Positions 10,747-24,100 of a stretch of 64,000 nucleotides of DNA are shown here, in pieces. The stretch is taken from the NCBI GenBank assembly GCA_945859605.1, contig OX243811.1:40648033-40712032 (forward strand), in the 5' to 3' direction. Position 1 is the stretch's first letter. Each line of letters opens with the position of its first letter. The notes beneath the pieces were generated by a model, which saw only the letters and a list, made by a program, of their open reading frames with translations, was not told the origin of the DNA and did not search any database. This stretch comes from Lumbricus rubellus (lineage: Eukaryota > Annelida > Clitellata > Crassiclitellata > Lumbricidae). Made by a program: the position numbers and the translations under genes.

Positions 10747-11664
10747 TAAGAGACAGCAGGTTGGGTGCTAAGGAGCCGTCGGAATTTTGGTCCTGATATC
10801 GTCGTGCCGCGAGTCGTGCGATCGACTGGCAAACTGATATGCCAGGTTGATTCAATTTGGTCTACACGAATTTGGACGAAGCATCTGCGAAGGGTGAGTG
10901 AGTGAGTGAGTGAGATCAGAGCAGGCTAAATGGCTTAGTTATAGTAAGCGGGACCGACGTGTTGGTTAGGGTCAGGTTTAGGGGTCGTGAGGGTAGGTTA
11001 GGATCAGGTTAGGCATCGTGAGGGTCGGTGAGGGTCAGGGATAGGCCTATAGGGCTAGGGCGGTGCACTGCGGTCATTCGGTCTCGCTTACTATAGGCCT
11101 AACTAGCCTAACTAGGCTATGCCTTGCGAAGTACGAGGAACGTTTGGCGACTTTTCAGTTGGTGAAGCTTCTACCATTAGCCTAGATTCCATTCTTATTC
11201 CGTGTCCGACATTGTGGCAAGTTAGAGGTGACCAATGCAATCGAAGAGAGTGAAATCTTCGATCCACAGAACATAGCCTATGCCTATTCGAAACCTGACA
11301 GAAACTTGGTAAAGCATTTAGTTGAACGATACAAAGGAGAGATAAGAATAATTCAATAATATTAGCCTGTTATCTAATTTGGGAGCGCAACCCTTTCCGT
11401 ACCATGCCATTTTAGTGTTGCGCTACCGGAGGTTTCTGGGCAGATTTGGCGAGTTTCATGGACATAGATTTATGGAATTTCTATTTTATATAGAAACATT
11501 GAAAACTGCAAATAGGCCTACGTTATACAATGCGCTACGTAGACCTAGGTCTTACAGTGTACAATTATGCATTTGAAACAATTTACAAGAACTCAGATCA
11601 CAGAACACAGATTTCAACTACTAACAGAAGGGACAGCCTGCAATAGGCTAATCGGCACTAATAC

Positions 11665-13498
11665 CAGGGGTGTAACGAGTGGGGGGGCCTGGGGGGGCCT
11701 GGCCCCCCCCCACTTTTTTATCAGGGGGGCCTAATATGAGAACGGACCCCCCACTTTTTTATGAGAGGGCCCTCCCACTTTTTTGAGAAAAGAGAGGGAA
11801 AGTGGTCCTTAAAATCTTTCCAAAAAAGAGCTAAGCCACAGTAAAGAGCAAAGCGACAGTTGGAAATAGCTGTTGAGGTCGAATATAGTTTACTTCCATT
11901 ATTTTATTACAGCCTTTTAATTGGAGTGTCTCTGAAATCTTGTCTTGTTGATCGATCTCTTTATTGATCAGTTTCGATCTCTTGTAAAAAAAACGACGAC
12001 AAGAGTAAAGGCAAAGGATCACCTTAGAAATTCAGACAATTGCAGTTTTTTCAATAGCCTACAGCCTACAGGTGTTACAAGCTACTTGAAGCTAGTACTA
12101 GTAGTAACTTACTAACTTTTCGTGTATCAGACCTACGTGAGTACGTGTATCCTACTAGTTTTTTGCAATGTGCGGTCAATCCCGTCATAGTAGCTACTAG
12201 CAACGTGTTTCACGAAACTGTGACGAAACGGCGGAAATCGGTTGCCACCTAGAAAAAGGTCGTTTTAATGGTGCTGAGGCAAAACTTCCTAGAATGCGCC
12301 ACGCTCCTATGCGCTTCGAGGATGGAAGTCGTGCAGTTGAATTTGAATCTGTTGACCAGTAGTTCAGAGTACAGTACTACTTGGTGTTAGATAAAGTCAC
12401 TGCTAGTATATGTGAACGGTTTGAATCATCCGCATGGAAAATAATGCACTGTATGGAGACAGTGTTGGTTCAGAGCTGCCGTGGAGAAGAACCCCTTCTG
12501 CGTGACATTGAAAGTATCTTGATGCATGCTTCTGGAGACTTGGACAAAGATCTTGTGGGGCAGCTATCGCAGCTTCGGAACATCCCAATGTCAACAGAGG
12601 AACGCAATGGCATGACATCATTTTCAGACATTTTGAAGCTGCTGAAGAAGGAACGTGCGCTCCTACGTCTCCTACCGCAAGTTGTAAAACTTGTGAAGTT
12701 AGTCTGCATACTTCCCTGTTCGACTGCAACACCTGAACGATCGTTTAGCCAGTTGCGTCGAATCAAGAACTACATGCGGTCCACAGTGACTCAGGAAAGA
12801 CTCAATCATACAATGATTGCAGCTGTTCACTGTGACAAACTTGAAAACATCGACATCAACAAAGTCATGAACGAATTTATTATGCGAAACGAACATCGAC
12901 GTGCAACGTTTGCAAAATTGCAATAACATGTAAACAAAGGTCCAAAGCTAGACTACAAATGGACATTGTAGACTACAAGTCTTCAGAATGTTTAGATGCC
13001 TATATCGTCGCTACGGTCGCTTGCCATTCCACTAATCTAGGGATATGTCCAAATTGAGATATTCCCATTTTTTGTTTCAAATGTGTACATCAAATAATTC
13101 ACAAGTTCACATCAATTTTTAAGAGTCAAGACTTGCCGTACAGAAGTCGGCTGCATTAGTAATAGTACTTAAACTCTAATAGACTCAATGATCCTACGAT
13201 AATCCTATAACTCTACGATATTTCCGTCTTTTTTCTTTGTTGTATTTTCATATCCCGTCTGACACGTCTCCACTCTATTTTCACCCAATTTCACCCATTT
13301 ATACTCTAATTAGAGGATTAATTTGGGACTTTTGAAGCTGCCCCATTTGTTACTAAGGCTCCCCAGGGCCCCCCACTTGGGGGGCCTTGTGAAAAACTGG
13401 GGGGGGCCCTTAAAAAAAATTTTTGGCGCTTCGCGCCAAATAAATCCACTACGTCTTATTTAGGCCCCCCCACTTTTCTAAACCTCGTTACACCCCTG
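11665..13498 (+). mobile_element. hAT element with deleted transposase
   Basis: The terminal inverted repeats CAGGGGTGTAACGAG (11665) and CTCGTTACACCCCTG (ending 13498) are perfect over 15 bp. Both are backed by runs of GGGGGGCCT/AGGCCCCCC. The flanks ACTAATAC and CTAATAAC fit a diverged 8-bp duplication. The internal plus-strand transposase remnant (12282-12926) identifies the superfamily. At 1.83 kb it is too short for a full transposase, so it is an internally deleted copy. Confidence 0.88.
12282..12926 (+). pseudogene. hAT transposase, C-terminal part
   Basis: From about 12282 the frame reads KLPRMRHAPMRFEDGS, meets an in-frame TAG (12360-12362), then runs open to 12926. The last 80 residues (ILPCSTATPERSFSQLRRIK, then NYMRSTVTQERLNHTMIAAV) are the hAT dimerisation domain. 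In this domain the ATPERSFS..LRRIK..R..M...RL motif is nearly invariant. The N-terminal BED finger and the catalytic DDE core are absent. Similar proteins are often annotated as 52 kDa repressor-like or ZMYM-like in invertebrates. The remaining ORF (about 180 codons) could give a small product, but there is no sign of domestication. Confidence 0.87.
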
Positions 13499-13544
13499 CT
13501 AATAACAGGCTATAAAGCATGACCGGCGACCGCCCTATTATACG

Positions 13545-13625
13545 AGGGGGGGAACTCGTTACCTCTTACTCTTCTTTCAGGTTTGCCAGCGTGTTATCCA
13601 ATGCGCTACCGCCCCCGGCCCCTAA
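13545..13625 (-). repeat. Possible tRNA-related SINE fragment
   Basis: On the minus strand GGTAGCGCATTGGATAACACG resembles a pol III A box, followed by a GAGTTCCCC stretch. There is no full B box. Weak. Confidence 0.25.
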
Positions 13626-15820
13626 GCAGCCTGCAGTTCTAGATCTACACTTTCCGCGTCTTGGCAGGGTGGTGTAATCGAAGGATTAATTTTGGTTCAA
13701 TCTCTTAGAGTCCTAGACAAGTAAATTTCAAATTATTGTGACGTCGCAATTAGCCTAAGCTTGTTAAAATCGTTTAATAAACGTCTCACTCTCGAACTGG
13801 CGGATTAATCTAAAGTCACTTCCACATTCTGGCTGCAGCAGAGGCCGGGAGTCAACGTACGTAGGGGTCTTACTGTTTTTTTATATTTATACTGTGACGC
13901 AGCGCCCGTGAATAAAAAGATAAGATGAGATAGGCTAAGATAAGATAAGATAAGATAAAATAAGATAAGATAAGACAAGACAAGACGAAGACAAGACATG
14001 ATAAGATAAGATATGATAAGACAAGACAAGAAAAGAAAAGATAAGAAAAGATAAGATAAAAATAAAGATAAGATAAAGATAAAGATAGAGATAGCCTACA
14101 GATAAGAACATTCTTCGTGTAGCCTAGACCTATAAGCTGTAGGCTTTCAATTGGAGTTTTTGCAAGTGGAGTTTTTGAAGTTTGGATATTGCGAATCTGC
14201 CGGCTAATTAAATGCCAGCGTTCTCACTGTAGCCTACAGCAAAAGTCCAACGGTAAAGCAAATTCGGCTTACCAGGCAGAGTCAGCAGCAGGAAATAATG
14301 AACAACGATCAAGTGACGTCCAAGCGGTCCTTGCATAGTAAAGGATGTTAATTGCCTTAGACTGATAACTGAGCTTCGGTTAGACTAGGTAGGAGCCTAA
14401 GGCAGAAACTTTCTTGCATATAGCCTAAGAGATGTCTTCGAACTGAGTTTGAAATTTCAACTGAACTGCTGTGCGTTGCTATAGACAGGACCGCGAGAGA
14501 AAGCATCCACAATAGCCTACTATACAGGCCCTAAGCCTATTGAGCACTGAAACATTATATGAACAGTCTAATGTTCTACAAAATAATGATGGACATAATG
14601 GAGTTCCGATTTTCTTGTTTTGTGCAAATTATTCCATTATTCACTATAGCGGTGATTGTTTCTGGTCACGTTAAACGAATCACATAAAAATTATCGAATT
14701 GCTTTTCAGGACACTGCATGAGGAGGAGGATCCTGCTTTGACGAGGGTCTATGACAACAGAGGCCGTTACCCTCGAAAAAATTTGTTCGGCATATTACAG
14801 CACTGAGGACAGCCTCAGGTAGTTATAGGCCCATGGCAATGGCTGCTTGCACTGGACACTAGTGTAACATTGGCTCGGACTATGTCTACTTCGGATTTGT
14901 GTGATATTAATGTTAATCTTAACTAAATAAAGCTAGTGACTTCGACGGCTCTAGGGCCTCTAGGCCTATTGATAAGCGTATAAAACAAGTACCAGGATAG
15001 TGGAAACTGCGTAGGCCTATAGAGATGAGAATAAACATTAAACACGTGCAGCTGAACTGAAAATATGGTGTCCCGAAGTTCTCGTTTCTTTGTCTAGAAC
15101 AGATATGCTACGCACTGCTTTTACTGAACTGCGATGCACAATTCTAGAGCCTACTGGTTCTTCCTCTTTACCCAACCTCCCACGCCGTTCCAATTCTAAG
15201 TATTTTTCCACGGAAGTTAAAAAATTGTGCATAGAGCTCTGGGACTTTGATGACTGTTGTTCTTGGCGGAAAAAGACACCGAAACTCCGAAAGACATGCA
15301 TAGGCCCTATTCTTGGCTACCGCCTGTAGCATCAAGGTCTTTTAAACGTGCAGTTCTGCACAAAATGTGCAGTAGCTATGGATTTGAACAGCCGTAGGCC
15401 ATAAGCAATCATGTGCAGTGATAGGCCTAATCATTAGAAAAGGGTTTGGCTACCTGGATCCGGTTTACTACGAAAGAGTGAAATGGAACGAAGGGCCTGT
15501 GCAGTGAAAAATATGCAGGAAGGCCAAATTTCCAACTTTCAAGTGGATGGCTATTGACTTTCAAAAATAAGGTCATGAGATTTTATCGCCGGCGACTTGC
15601 GACATTTTTGGGCGGAAAAATCTCACATGCAAACGACTTAAAAAAAGGTCGTGAGAAATTTTCGCCAACAAACGAAGACTAGATTAAAATTAATGGTTGC
15701 TCAGTTCTAACAATTTCTTTTAAAAGCTCTGTGTAGCAGTCGGTCTTCGGTCAAACCGACTCGCATATTAGCCTACAACTGTTGCGGCACCTGAAGGAAT
15801 TCGATCAGGTAGGGCCCAAC
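13626..15820. other. Intergenic, no gene recognised
   Basis: Apart from the AAGAT microsatellite at 13916-14095 and a short MITE fragment at about 15337-15405, I see only TAGGCCTA-rich single-copy DNA. Around 15560-15680 are two GGTCGTGAGAAATTTTCGCC-type motifs with no definable ends. Short ORFs (e.g. 15090-15329) show no family motif. Confidence 0.6.
13916..14095. repeat. AAGAT/GATAA microsatellite
   Basis: Degenerate array of the pentamer GATAA (minus-strand TTATC), with AAGAC and AAAAG variants, about 180 bp. Confidence 0.9.
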
Positions 15821-15959
15821 CATAGGTGCAATCTCGTCCTAAAAGTTGGGGGGACCATAATGAATCCTAAAAGTTGGGGGACCATAATAATAAAGTTAGG
15901 GGACCACTCAAAAGTTGGGGAACGCGTCCCGTGGGGCCCATAGGGTGTTTGCGCCTATG
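15821..15959. mobile_element. 139-bp MITE, CATAGGTGCAA family
   Basis: The ends are CATAGGTGCAATC and TTTGCGCCTATG. Exact 8-bp duplications GGCCCAAC lie at 15813-15820 and 15960-15967. The interior has repeated AAAGTTGGGGGACCATAAT units. A sister copy in the other orientation lies 340 bp away (16296-16443). Confidence 0.88.
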
Positions 15960-16295
15960 GGCCCAACCCATAGGCCAACGCTGCAGCGTTCTAATGAGCA
16001 GTCTCTCAAGTCTCTGGTGATCAGTGGCTGTTGCAAGTAAGGCTTCACTAGTCAGTTGAATAATTGTGATCAGCAACGGTCGAATCAGGTTTAGGCCTAT
16101 AGGCTACATAGGCCTACTCCTACATACCTAAAACAATGACGAACTATTAACATCAATTCTAGAGGCAAAATGTGCGCGTTCATCGTGTAGGCCTAATAGT
16201 GTAAAGGACCTGCTTTTCCAATGAGAGATATAGGCCTAACATTGTATAGGCTTATAGGCTATCTCATTGCTTTATACCACATAATATTATATAGG

Positions 16296-16443
16296 CCTAG
16301 GCGCAACCACTCTATGGGACCCACGGGACGCGTCCCCCCAACTTTTGAGTGGTCCCCTAGCTTTATCATTATGGTCCCCCCCCAACTTTTAGGACGTGAT
16401 TCATTATGGTCCCTCCAACTTTTGGGACGTGATTGCACCTATG
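16296..16443. mobile_element. 148-bp MITE, sister of 15821-15959
   Basis: It starts CCTAGGCGCAAC and ends GATTGCACCTATG, with exact 8-bp flanks TATATAGG (16288-16295 and 16444-16451). It contains inverted copies of the CCAACTTTTGAGTGGTCCCC interior of its neighbour. Confidence 0.85.
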
Positions 16444-16727
16444 TATATAGGCTATGTATGTAATGTATGTAGCCTATGTTTGTATGTATAACATAGGCCT
16501 AATATATGTGGCTTTACTTTGCTAAGTACAACAATGGCGCTTGTATCACTCCAAGGGGTTTCCGGTCAAAGCCGCGCTCACAAAACCGCGCACACAAAAA
16601 ATACGCATATCAAAGCTGCCCACGTTAAAAAACGCGAATTGATAGACACAAGCAATTAATCGCTCTCTTTGTCGTTATCAGCGCACCCATTTAATTAATT
16701 GTTCAGCAACATTACAAGCTATAATAG

Positions 16728-17135
16728 CAGTGGCGGCGCTACGCCAGGGCATGGCAGGGCAAATGCCTTGGTAAAAAAGCCTTTGTCTTGGCTGTTGCCC
16801 AGGTCGTTGCCCTGCCAGAAATTTTGCACTGGCAGAATTTGCTCAGGCATATTGTTTCTTACTGTTCATGTCCGTCCGCTCTCTGGAATGAAAAATTCAT
16901 TATGGAAGGAAATAGTTCTGGGAGAGAAAAATTCTGGCAGGGCAATAATTCTAGCAGAGAAAAATTCTGTCGAAGAAAAAAATTTAAAGTTCTGACAGGG
17001 AAAACTTCTGGCAGGGCAAAAGTTCTAATAGGGCAAAATTCTGGCAGACAAAAGTTCTGGAAGGCAAAAATTTCGGCAGGGCAAAATTCTAGTAGGGCAA
17101 ATTATATTCTGGCAGAGCAAAAGTTCTCACTAGAG
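16728..17135. repeat. hAT-like left end plus TTCTGGCAGGGCAAAA minisatellite
   Basis: CAGTGGCGGCGC at 16728 is identical to the terminus of the hAT element at 57133. No matching right end with a target duplication was found. From about 16900 to 17130 follows a degenerate 16-18-bp array with consensus TTCTGGCAGGGCAAAA. The two open frames over it are by-products of the repeat. Confidence 0.6.
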
Positions 17136-17369
17136 TTTATACTAAATTCGTATCCGGGTAGGGGTAAGGAAGCCGAGGGGAAAAGGCAAGAGAGTTGTGA
17201 GCAAAGGAATAGTCACCACCACTTTCAGGGCAAAGTTACGCCCATGCTGGTGACGTTATAACGTCAGAAGAAGAGATCTTCACACATATGACGAAGTGAC
17301 TTGAAATTTAAAAAACAAAATAAATTTTAAAATAATTATCATCAGCTAGTTTCAGTTTGACAGGGAAAA

Positions 17370-18157
17370 TGGTAGTATTCTTGGAAATTTCGGTCAAACG
17401 ACTGAAAAAAGGTCGTCAGAAATTTTGGCCGACAAAAAGATGGGAAATTTCGTTGGCGACTCAGCCATTAATTTTGTCCGCTCAAAATCTCATGTCCTTC
17501 CTTCGGCCACTCGTTCGTCCTCTAAAAGTTGTAGACCAAGTCTCCACCCATACTGGATCATGAAACTATGTCTTTGTTTCAATAGAAGCTGGATCAATGG
17601 AATACTTTTACCTAAATTTAAATGGGTTTGACTAAAAAATCATCAATAACTGGAAGTTGGATTCATGAAAAACTTCCTGGCTAAATAGAAGTTGGATTGA
17701 CGAAAATGATTCTTCCTTAAATAGAAGTGAGCTTGTTGAAAATATTCTTCATTAAATAGGAGCTGGCTTGAGACAAATAAACATGTGAACATTCTCGTAG
17801 CACCTTTACAGATCTCTCAAATTAATCGTAAACATGGAGATCATGGAAACATAAACAGACGCATTTAAAGGATGCTGTAATGAATCATGCACCATTCTTC
17901 CTACATAGCCAAGTCACGGTTCGATAAAACAACGATCTTAAGTAACCAAAGCTTAACAACTCAAGCAAAGAATCGTTCAAGTATTCGTAAACCAGCAACT
18001 ACGTTCCGGTAACAGAGAAACACGGTTCGTCTTAACGACGTGAGGAAGTCAAGCGCAGCTATAATTAACACATGTTAAAACCCTGCGAGCTTGATGCAGG
18101 CTTATTATGACGGGAGTGAATGACACTGTCTGTAAACTGACCAGAGGCTCATCATCA
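17370..18157. other. 3' flank of RNGTT
   Basis: Minus-strand downstream region of the capping-enzyme gene. I see a GGTCGTCAGAAATTTTGGCCG motif at 17409 and a degenerate GAAGCTGGATTGATGAAAAT repeat at 17585-17770. Related GGATTGATGAAAAT runs occur at 32590-32860 and 38765-38860. There is no ORF of interest. Confidence 0.5.
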
Positions 18158-21100
18158 TCAGACTCGGTTTGGGATTTTAGCAGGTGGTGGCATAACAGTT
18201 CGTTCAAGGTCTTCGCTGCCAGGTCGTTTTAGGTTTGGCCTGGCACCATTCTGAGACCCAGCAGTAGATGGAGGAGGACCTTGATGTGGAACACCTGGAT
18301 GTGGAACGGGTGGCCGACTTGGTTGCTGGGCAGGTGGATGGCCATGGCCAGGCGAAGGAACTGGAGGTTGAATAGGACAGCCTCGGTCAGTGAACTGAAA
18401 CAGAACGTCTTTCGTAACCGGCTTTAAGATGCTGTCCCAAACCGCTGCAAGTAAAATCATATTCAAAAGATGTTAAACAACTTAAATTAAGGCAATGCAT
18501 ATACAACAGCATAGACAACAAAAAGTCAATAGTGACACTGAGCAACATCATCGTAACATAATACAATATAATCATACCAATATTCTGAAACACCTGCATT
18601 TTTACATCGTGTATGACTGTAAAACAATATGAAAACAACTACATTAATTAGTACAAGATGCAGCTATTAACTGGTACTGAAACAACATCATGATGCAACG
18701 ACTGTATAGTGTAAATATACCAAAAAATGCATGATTTTACATTAAAATTATCTTTAACATGACTGTACATAACCTTCCACTATGAGCAATGCAATGCCAC
18801 TAAATCAATTCACCAAGTCAGCTAACAAGAAACAACCAATTCAATTCCAAGAAGCTAAGTTGGCAAGCACCAGTTATTTTGCGAATTATTAGCAATCCAA
18901 AGTTATCCATTTCTCTGTTTACAATACACATAATGCACCACCTAATACTCATATTACTAACTTCAAAGGCTATCTTTGCAGCAGTACAATATATTTACAG
19001 ACTTCACAGTTCTCATAGAGTTAGCATCTTTGTCAACAGAACATTTCACTGCGATATATACAATAATGATATAGTAGTAAGAAATTAAACGAGAAACAAA
19101 TTGAAAGTTGTTAATCTATAAACTTTTTGTGAAATTTTATATCTTGAATTAAGTCTAACAACCGCTGTGATTCAAACCATGTAAATTAGTGTAAAAAATG
19201 TGAAGAAACGATAACGACGAATATCATACAATGTGCATACCAGCAGCCGTTGAATATGCATTTGGGAATGACTTGTCCGTTCGTTCCCTCATGAATATCC
19301 ATGACTTAGAACGAAAGTCGTAACGACATTCTATGATTTTGTTATGGTACTGTTTCAGATCAGCTGTCACCTAATACACACACAACATACATATTACATA
19401 TACTGTACATAACTATGCTGATAAGATGCTCTATAACTCTTGCAATATAAAAGCTAGAAATGAGATACAAAAAATTAATTGCATTTTCTTAATCTCAGTG
19501 TCTCACGCTCGCTTGTCTAAAATAATTTAAAATTGACTGTAGACAACTTAAAATCTGATCTGACAGATTTTGAAGTATATAGCAATGTCCAATTGATTTT
19601 GAACAGAACATGGTTTCCTCATGTTTTACATATATCATAACGGCAAAAAATGCCTAAACTAGTCTCTATAGAAATTGACATTTCGATTCAGCCAACATTT
19701 AAGGACAGAGATGAATCTCCTGAATCTCACCTTAATTGTTGAAAACGGTTGATCATAATGGAGAACATGGAGGTTGCCAACAGTCTCAGGAAGGCATCTG
19801 CAAAAAAACAAAATTAACTTCAAATAAACAACAGTCACCACCACCATCATCAATGATTCATCGTGTTGTTCTCTGCCAGTTGACAGGTTAGTACGTCCAG
19901 TGGAACCACTCCTCTCGTTGTTGAGCCTCCTCTTTTAGCTGTTGATATCCCTCCCGCATCAACCAGTCCAGAAAGTCAAGGACCACCAAGGCTGATACAA
20001 ACACTCAAATACTTGAGACCAGAAGTTGATTACAATTAGTACACAATACAAAATAAAAAGGCCCTTTACATGCGACCGGAAGTAAACTTTACTCAGCCGG
20101 GAAGAGTATATTCGAAAAGCAGACACAGTAAAATACCATCACATATAAACATAGTTCAACCAAGCCATTACCGTACATAAGAAGTGTAATGCCAAAGTGA
20201 GGTAGGTAAAGTCACTGCTCAACAATTCCGTCCAGTTGTTAACAGAGGTATGTATGTTTCCAGTGCAGGACATTCAGTGCAGGTGCATTCGGGTGGACAC
20301 TTGATCCGTCAATTACTCACCCCATCTGCTTTTTTGTTACTATCAGTAGCTTGAAGTCTATGGAATTCTGATCTGCAGGCTTCCACTTTAGCATTTCCAT
20401 ACACCTTCCAGCTGCATAGGGCTACAAAATCACACAACACACACACACTCGACGTCATTCATTGTTCATAGCACTTAGTACATTCATTTGTTGATCTGAA
20501 ACGAGTTTGTAAACCGCAACCTGGTCCGTAAAGACGAAAAACAAAACTAAAAAAATGGTTAAAAGGAGCAATCAGTTACTGGGTTGAATCGTTTGATCCG
20601 CTTTATTAATGTGCTCGCAAGGAACCATTGGGACAAGGTTCCTATCATCGTTGCAAGGAAAACTCAAAGAGCAGCACCTACAAATCTCCACAAGCAACTG
20701 AAATCCAATCAACTTGAGACTTGCTCGAACCGGCCATGTGTGCATGAATTAAAATTTATATTACAAGAATAACTACGAACCACACACTGTCTTAAATATA
20801 AACAGATGCCAGCCCACATATATAAGTCTGTGAAAATACGGAAGATGAACCGTTACCATTTTGATCGGCTGAAACACCAACCCATCGACTTCATGGCTGA
20901 TCTGCTTGGCAAACTTCTCATCCAGTAACTGTTCATTTGAAAACACACAAAATAACATAAAACAGTGTCCAGATATTTAAATCTGTTCATATCAATTTTT
21001 GCTAACTTTGACTCTTAATTTAGATTAATCATGATGATGATGGTGCTCTGCCGGAAGGCAGGTTCATTGGCTTTACGCCCCTGGGGATGAGATGAGTGAG

Positions 21101-24100
21101 GTGGTTTCCCGTTGCCTTCCCCACAGACAATGCTGGGTAAGCAACTTGCCCAAGGTCGCTCCATAGCAGCTTGCACCACTGCGTCCCACACGTGATAGCC
21201 CGAGATAATCTAAATCTCTGAATGTCAACTCCCAGCCCAGGGCTTGAACCGCAGTCCGTTGCACCAACAGACGAATGCCGTTCGCGCTTACCGGTGTAGC
21301 TAACGAGGCCAATAGATTAATCATAATACAAATTAAAAAGTTGTCAAAGTACAACAAACCCAGAAATTATCCAACTATCTTTATTCCTTGGACAAAGTGC
21401 GCATTTCTGGTGCAAGAATTGGTGCACTCTTAAAACATTCGTGTACACCAAAATGCAGTTTGTAATTTGGTTGATTAGTAAAAAATATTCTACTCCTTTC
21501 TATTCTGTCATCAGCGCTGACCAAGATTTGACAGTGGACGTTCAAAGCAATCTGTTCAATCAACTAAATAAAGTTCATGTTACACTCTCCCATTGGCTAG
21601 CTCACGCACCCACCCACAAACAAACAAACAAACACATACCTATTTTCCTAGGCTCATAGCATTCAATAATTATAATCACTGGTCAGGGCAGCTCCTTCAT
21701 TCCTTCAAACCTTATTTACTTTGGTCCCTTCACTCCCTGATCGCACAGCTCTCAACCAGATCTTTGGTTGTACCTCGCATGTCCAGTGTTCAATCCAGAA
21801 CCCTCTATTTGTTATCATGTTTGCAGCAACTGCGGCTTGAGCTTCTCACTGTCCTCAGCCTCCCTCTTTGACTGTTTCAAAAAACGTCTGAATAATATCT
21901 GATTTGTAAGTGACAACACTAACTTGCATTGAATCTCGTAGTGGCACTTTATAAATGTCCATAAACTAGAATCACAACTACGATTTCAGTTCTTTAACTC
22001 ACCAGAGGAAACTACCAAAATGGAAACACATTTAATCACCATAAATCAGCATGTACTAGCTATCAACAATTAACACTCACTTTCTTTGCTATTTGCAAAT
22101 CAAAGAATTGCTTCAGTCGAACTCTAAACGACTCGCCGTTCTTTTCTTCGTCTGGCAATCCGTTTCGTGGAGCAACGATTTTCCGATCGACGTAGTAAAG
22201 ACGTTCGTTGAAGTCTTTCCGAGTGAAGTCTTCGCCCTGTTCAGAAGATATGCAGCACAAACATCGTTCAAACCTTACAGTTAGATAGCATCTGTTAACA
22301 AATTAGAATCCGTAAAAAAAACCAGTTGATCAATCATTATGACCATCATCAATGTAAATAACCTAACTTAACCAAAACAACCAAACTCAATCCACGCAAA
22401 CAACTCAAAAAAATTAATCAGGACAACCCCAAATTAAACATTTTTTTTCAAATCAAATAATATGGAGAACAGCTTTATGTAAGCAACACTGTATCGTGCA
22501 AATATTTTTGAATACAATACCTCAAAGGTTATCATGTCGTAGACAAGGTATCGTGGAATTACTTGGTTTCCGAACGTATCAATAACCATTTCCTAGAAAG
22601 CAAACAATGCATTGCAATTAATTCTAATAATCGATGAGCAAAGCATTTGGACATTTGCTTATTCACGGCTACATGAATTAAGCCCGTCTTGCATAGCTAG
22701 AGAAAAAGGTTGAAAGAGTTTTTTTTGTCAGGCAATTTTCAAATACAAAAAAATTACCAATAAATTGCCATCTGCAGAAGATGCATACAATGAACCAAAA
22801 CAATTGCAAAGGAAAGTTCTTTGATAGACTCTTGCTGTGACATCAGTACTCCCATCTTTTAAGAAAGATCGTGTCAAAATGGGTCCTGATACCACATATT
22901 GAAACTTAATATTATCTTAAGGACTACTGCCTTACAGAACCAACATTTTAATGATGAGCAACATTGGTTTTTCCAGTCGCTTACAGCCTCACGCTCTCAT
23001 CCGTAAAGGTAATCGTCGAATTCTTTCGGCCTCCTCTTGCCTGACTGGACAGATCAGTATTTCTATACCATAGTATGATTCTATCACCAGAGAACTTTCA
23101 TGAACAGATATTACTGGCACCTCTCAATCAATAACCCTTGGCAGAACTCAACTGTAGTAAAACTCTGACACGAAGAGTTTTACTCAATTCAACCAAAGGT
23201 AGTTAACAAACTGAGTGGTGTTCGTTTGACAGCGTTCAAAGTGGGGACATACTATTCAGCTTAGAGATTAACGATTATTTTTAATACCCGGACCCGGTAC
23301 CCGGACCCGGCAGATTTTATTCAAACTACCCGGACCCGGTACCCGGTTGAAAAACGGCACCCGGCTATGCCCTAACTTCTACTATAACTACAAGCGTCAT
23401 TACTACACATTACTAATCTAACTAAACATAAACAATGATCATTGTGTGTGATACTAACCCCATCCAGCAGTGTTTTACAGATGTTTTGACTTGGGTTATC
23501 AATTCGTGGGAACCTCACTTTTGGAACGCTATATACAACGTTGTCTCGGTCGATCATGTACACCCGGTTCTTGCCAGCAAACCCATCAATCAGCATCATA
23601 TACCTAAACAATCAGAAAATAGCTTATAAAATTCAGTTTATCTAACAGTCTTAGCTTTACATACATTCAGTGTACCAAGATTAACAGACTGGCTGATTAA
23701 TTATGAATATCATCATTAGTGTACCAAGATTAATAAACTGACTGATTACGATAATTAAGAACTTTTCAGATGACACCATGACTAACCGGTACCTGATCAA
23801 TCTAGAAAGGTATATTTTCAAGGTGGCAATTTATAGTTTTGCATATGCTGTGGTTTCTCATTCATATCTAACTTAAAAGGAGGAGAGTTTCAGATTGTTT
23901 CTGTATTACAGTATAGCATCAGCAACACTTTGCCAGCTACATGGGAATATGACTTTTCTAAAAGCACTCTTTTTCTTCTTAAATGATGACTAAACTACAT
24001 TGCACATTGCGATCACCTTTCAGAGTTTTGAACATGTGCGACACAAATGTCTCAGAATATGCATCAATTGCAAGCTAACATCGTGTGCTGAAGTATTGCA

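Noticed and set aside
16899..17261. 157-residue open frame with REKFWQGNNSSREKFC repeats
   Set aside because: Direct product of the TTCTGGCAGGGCAAAA array. It has no homology signal.
18387..18638. Minus-strand 83-residue ORF overlapping the last RNGTT exon
   Set aside because: It is a different frame from the conserved [12 protein letters not shown] reading and extends into the intron.
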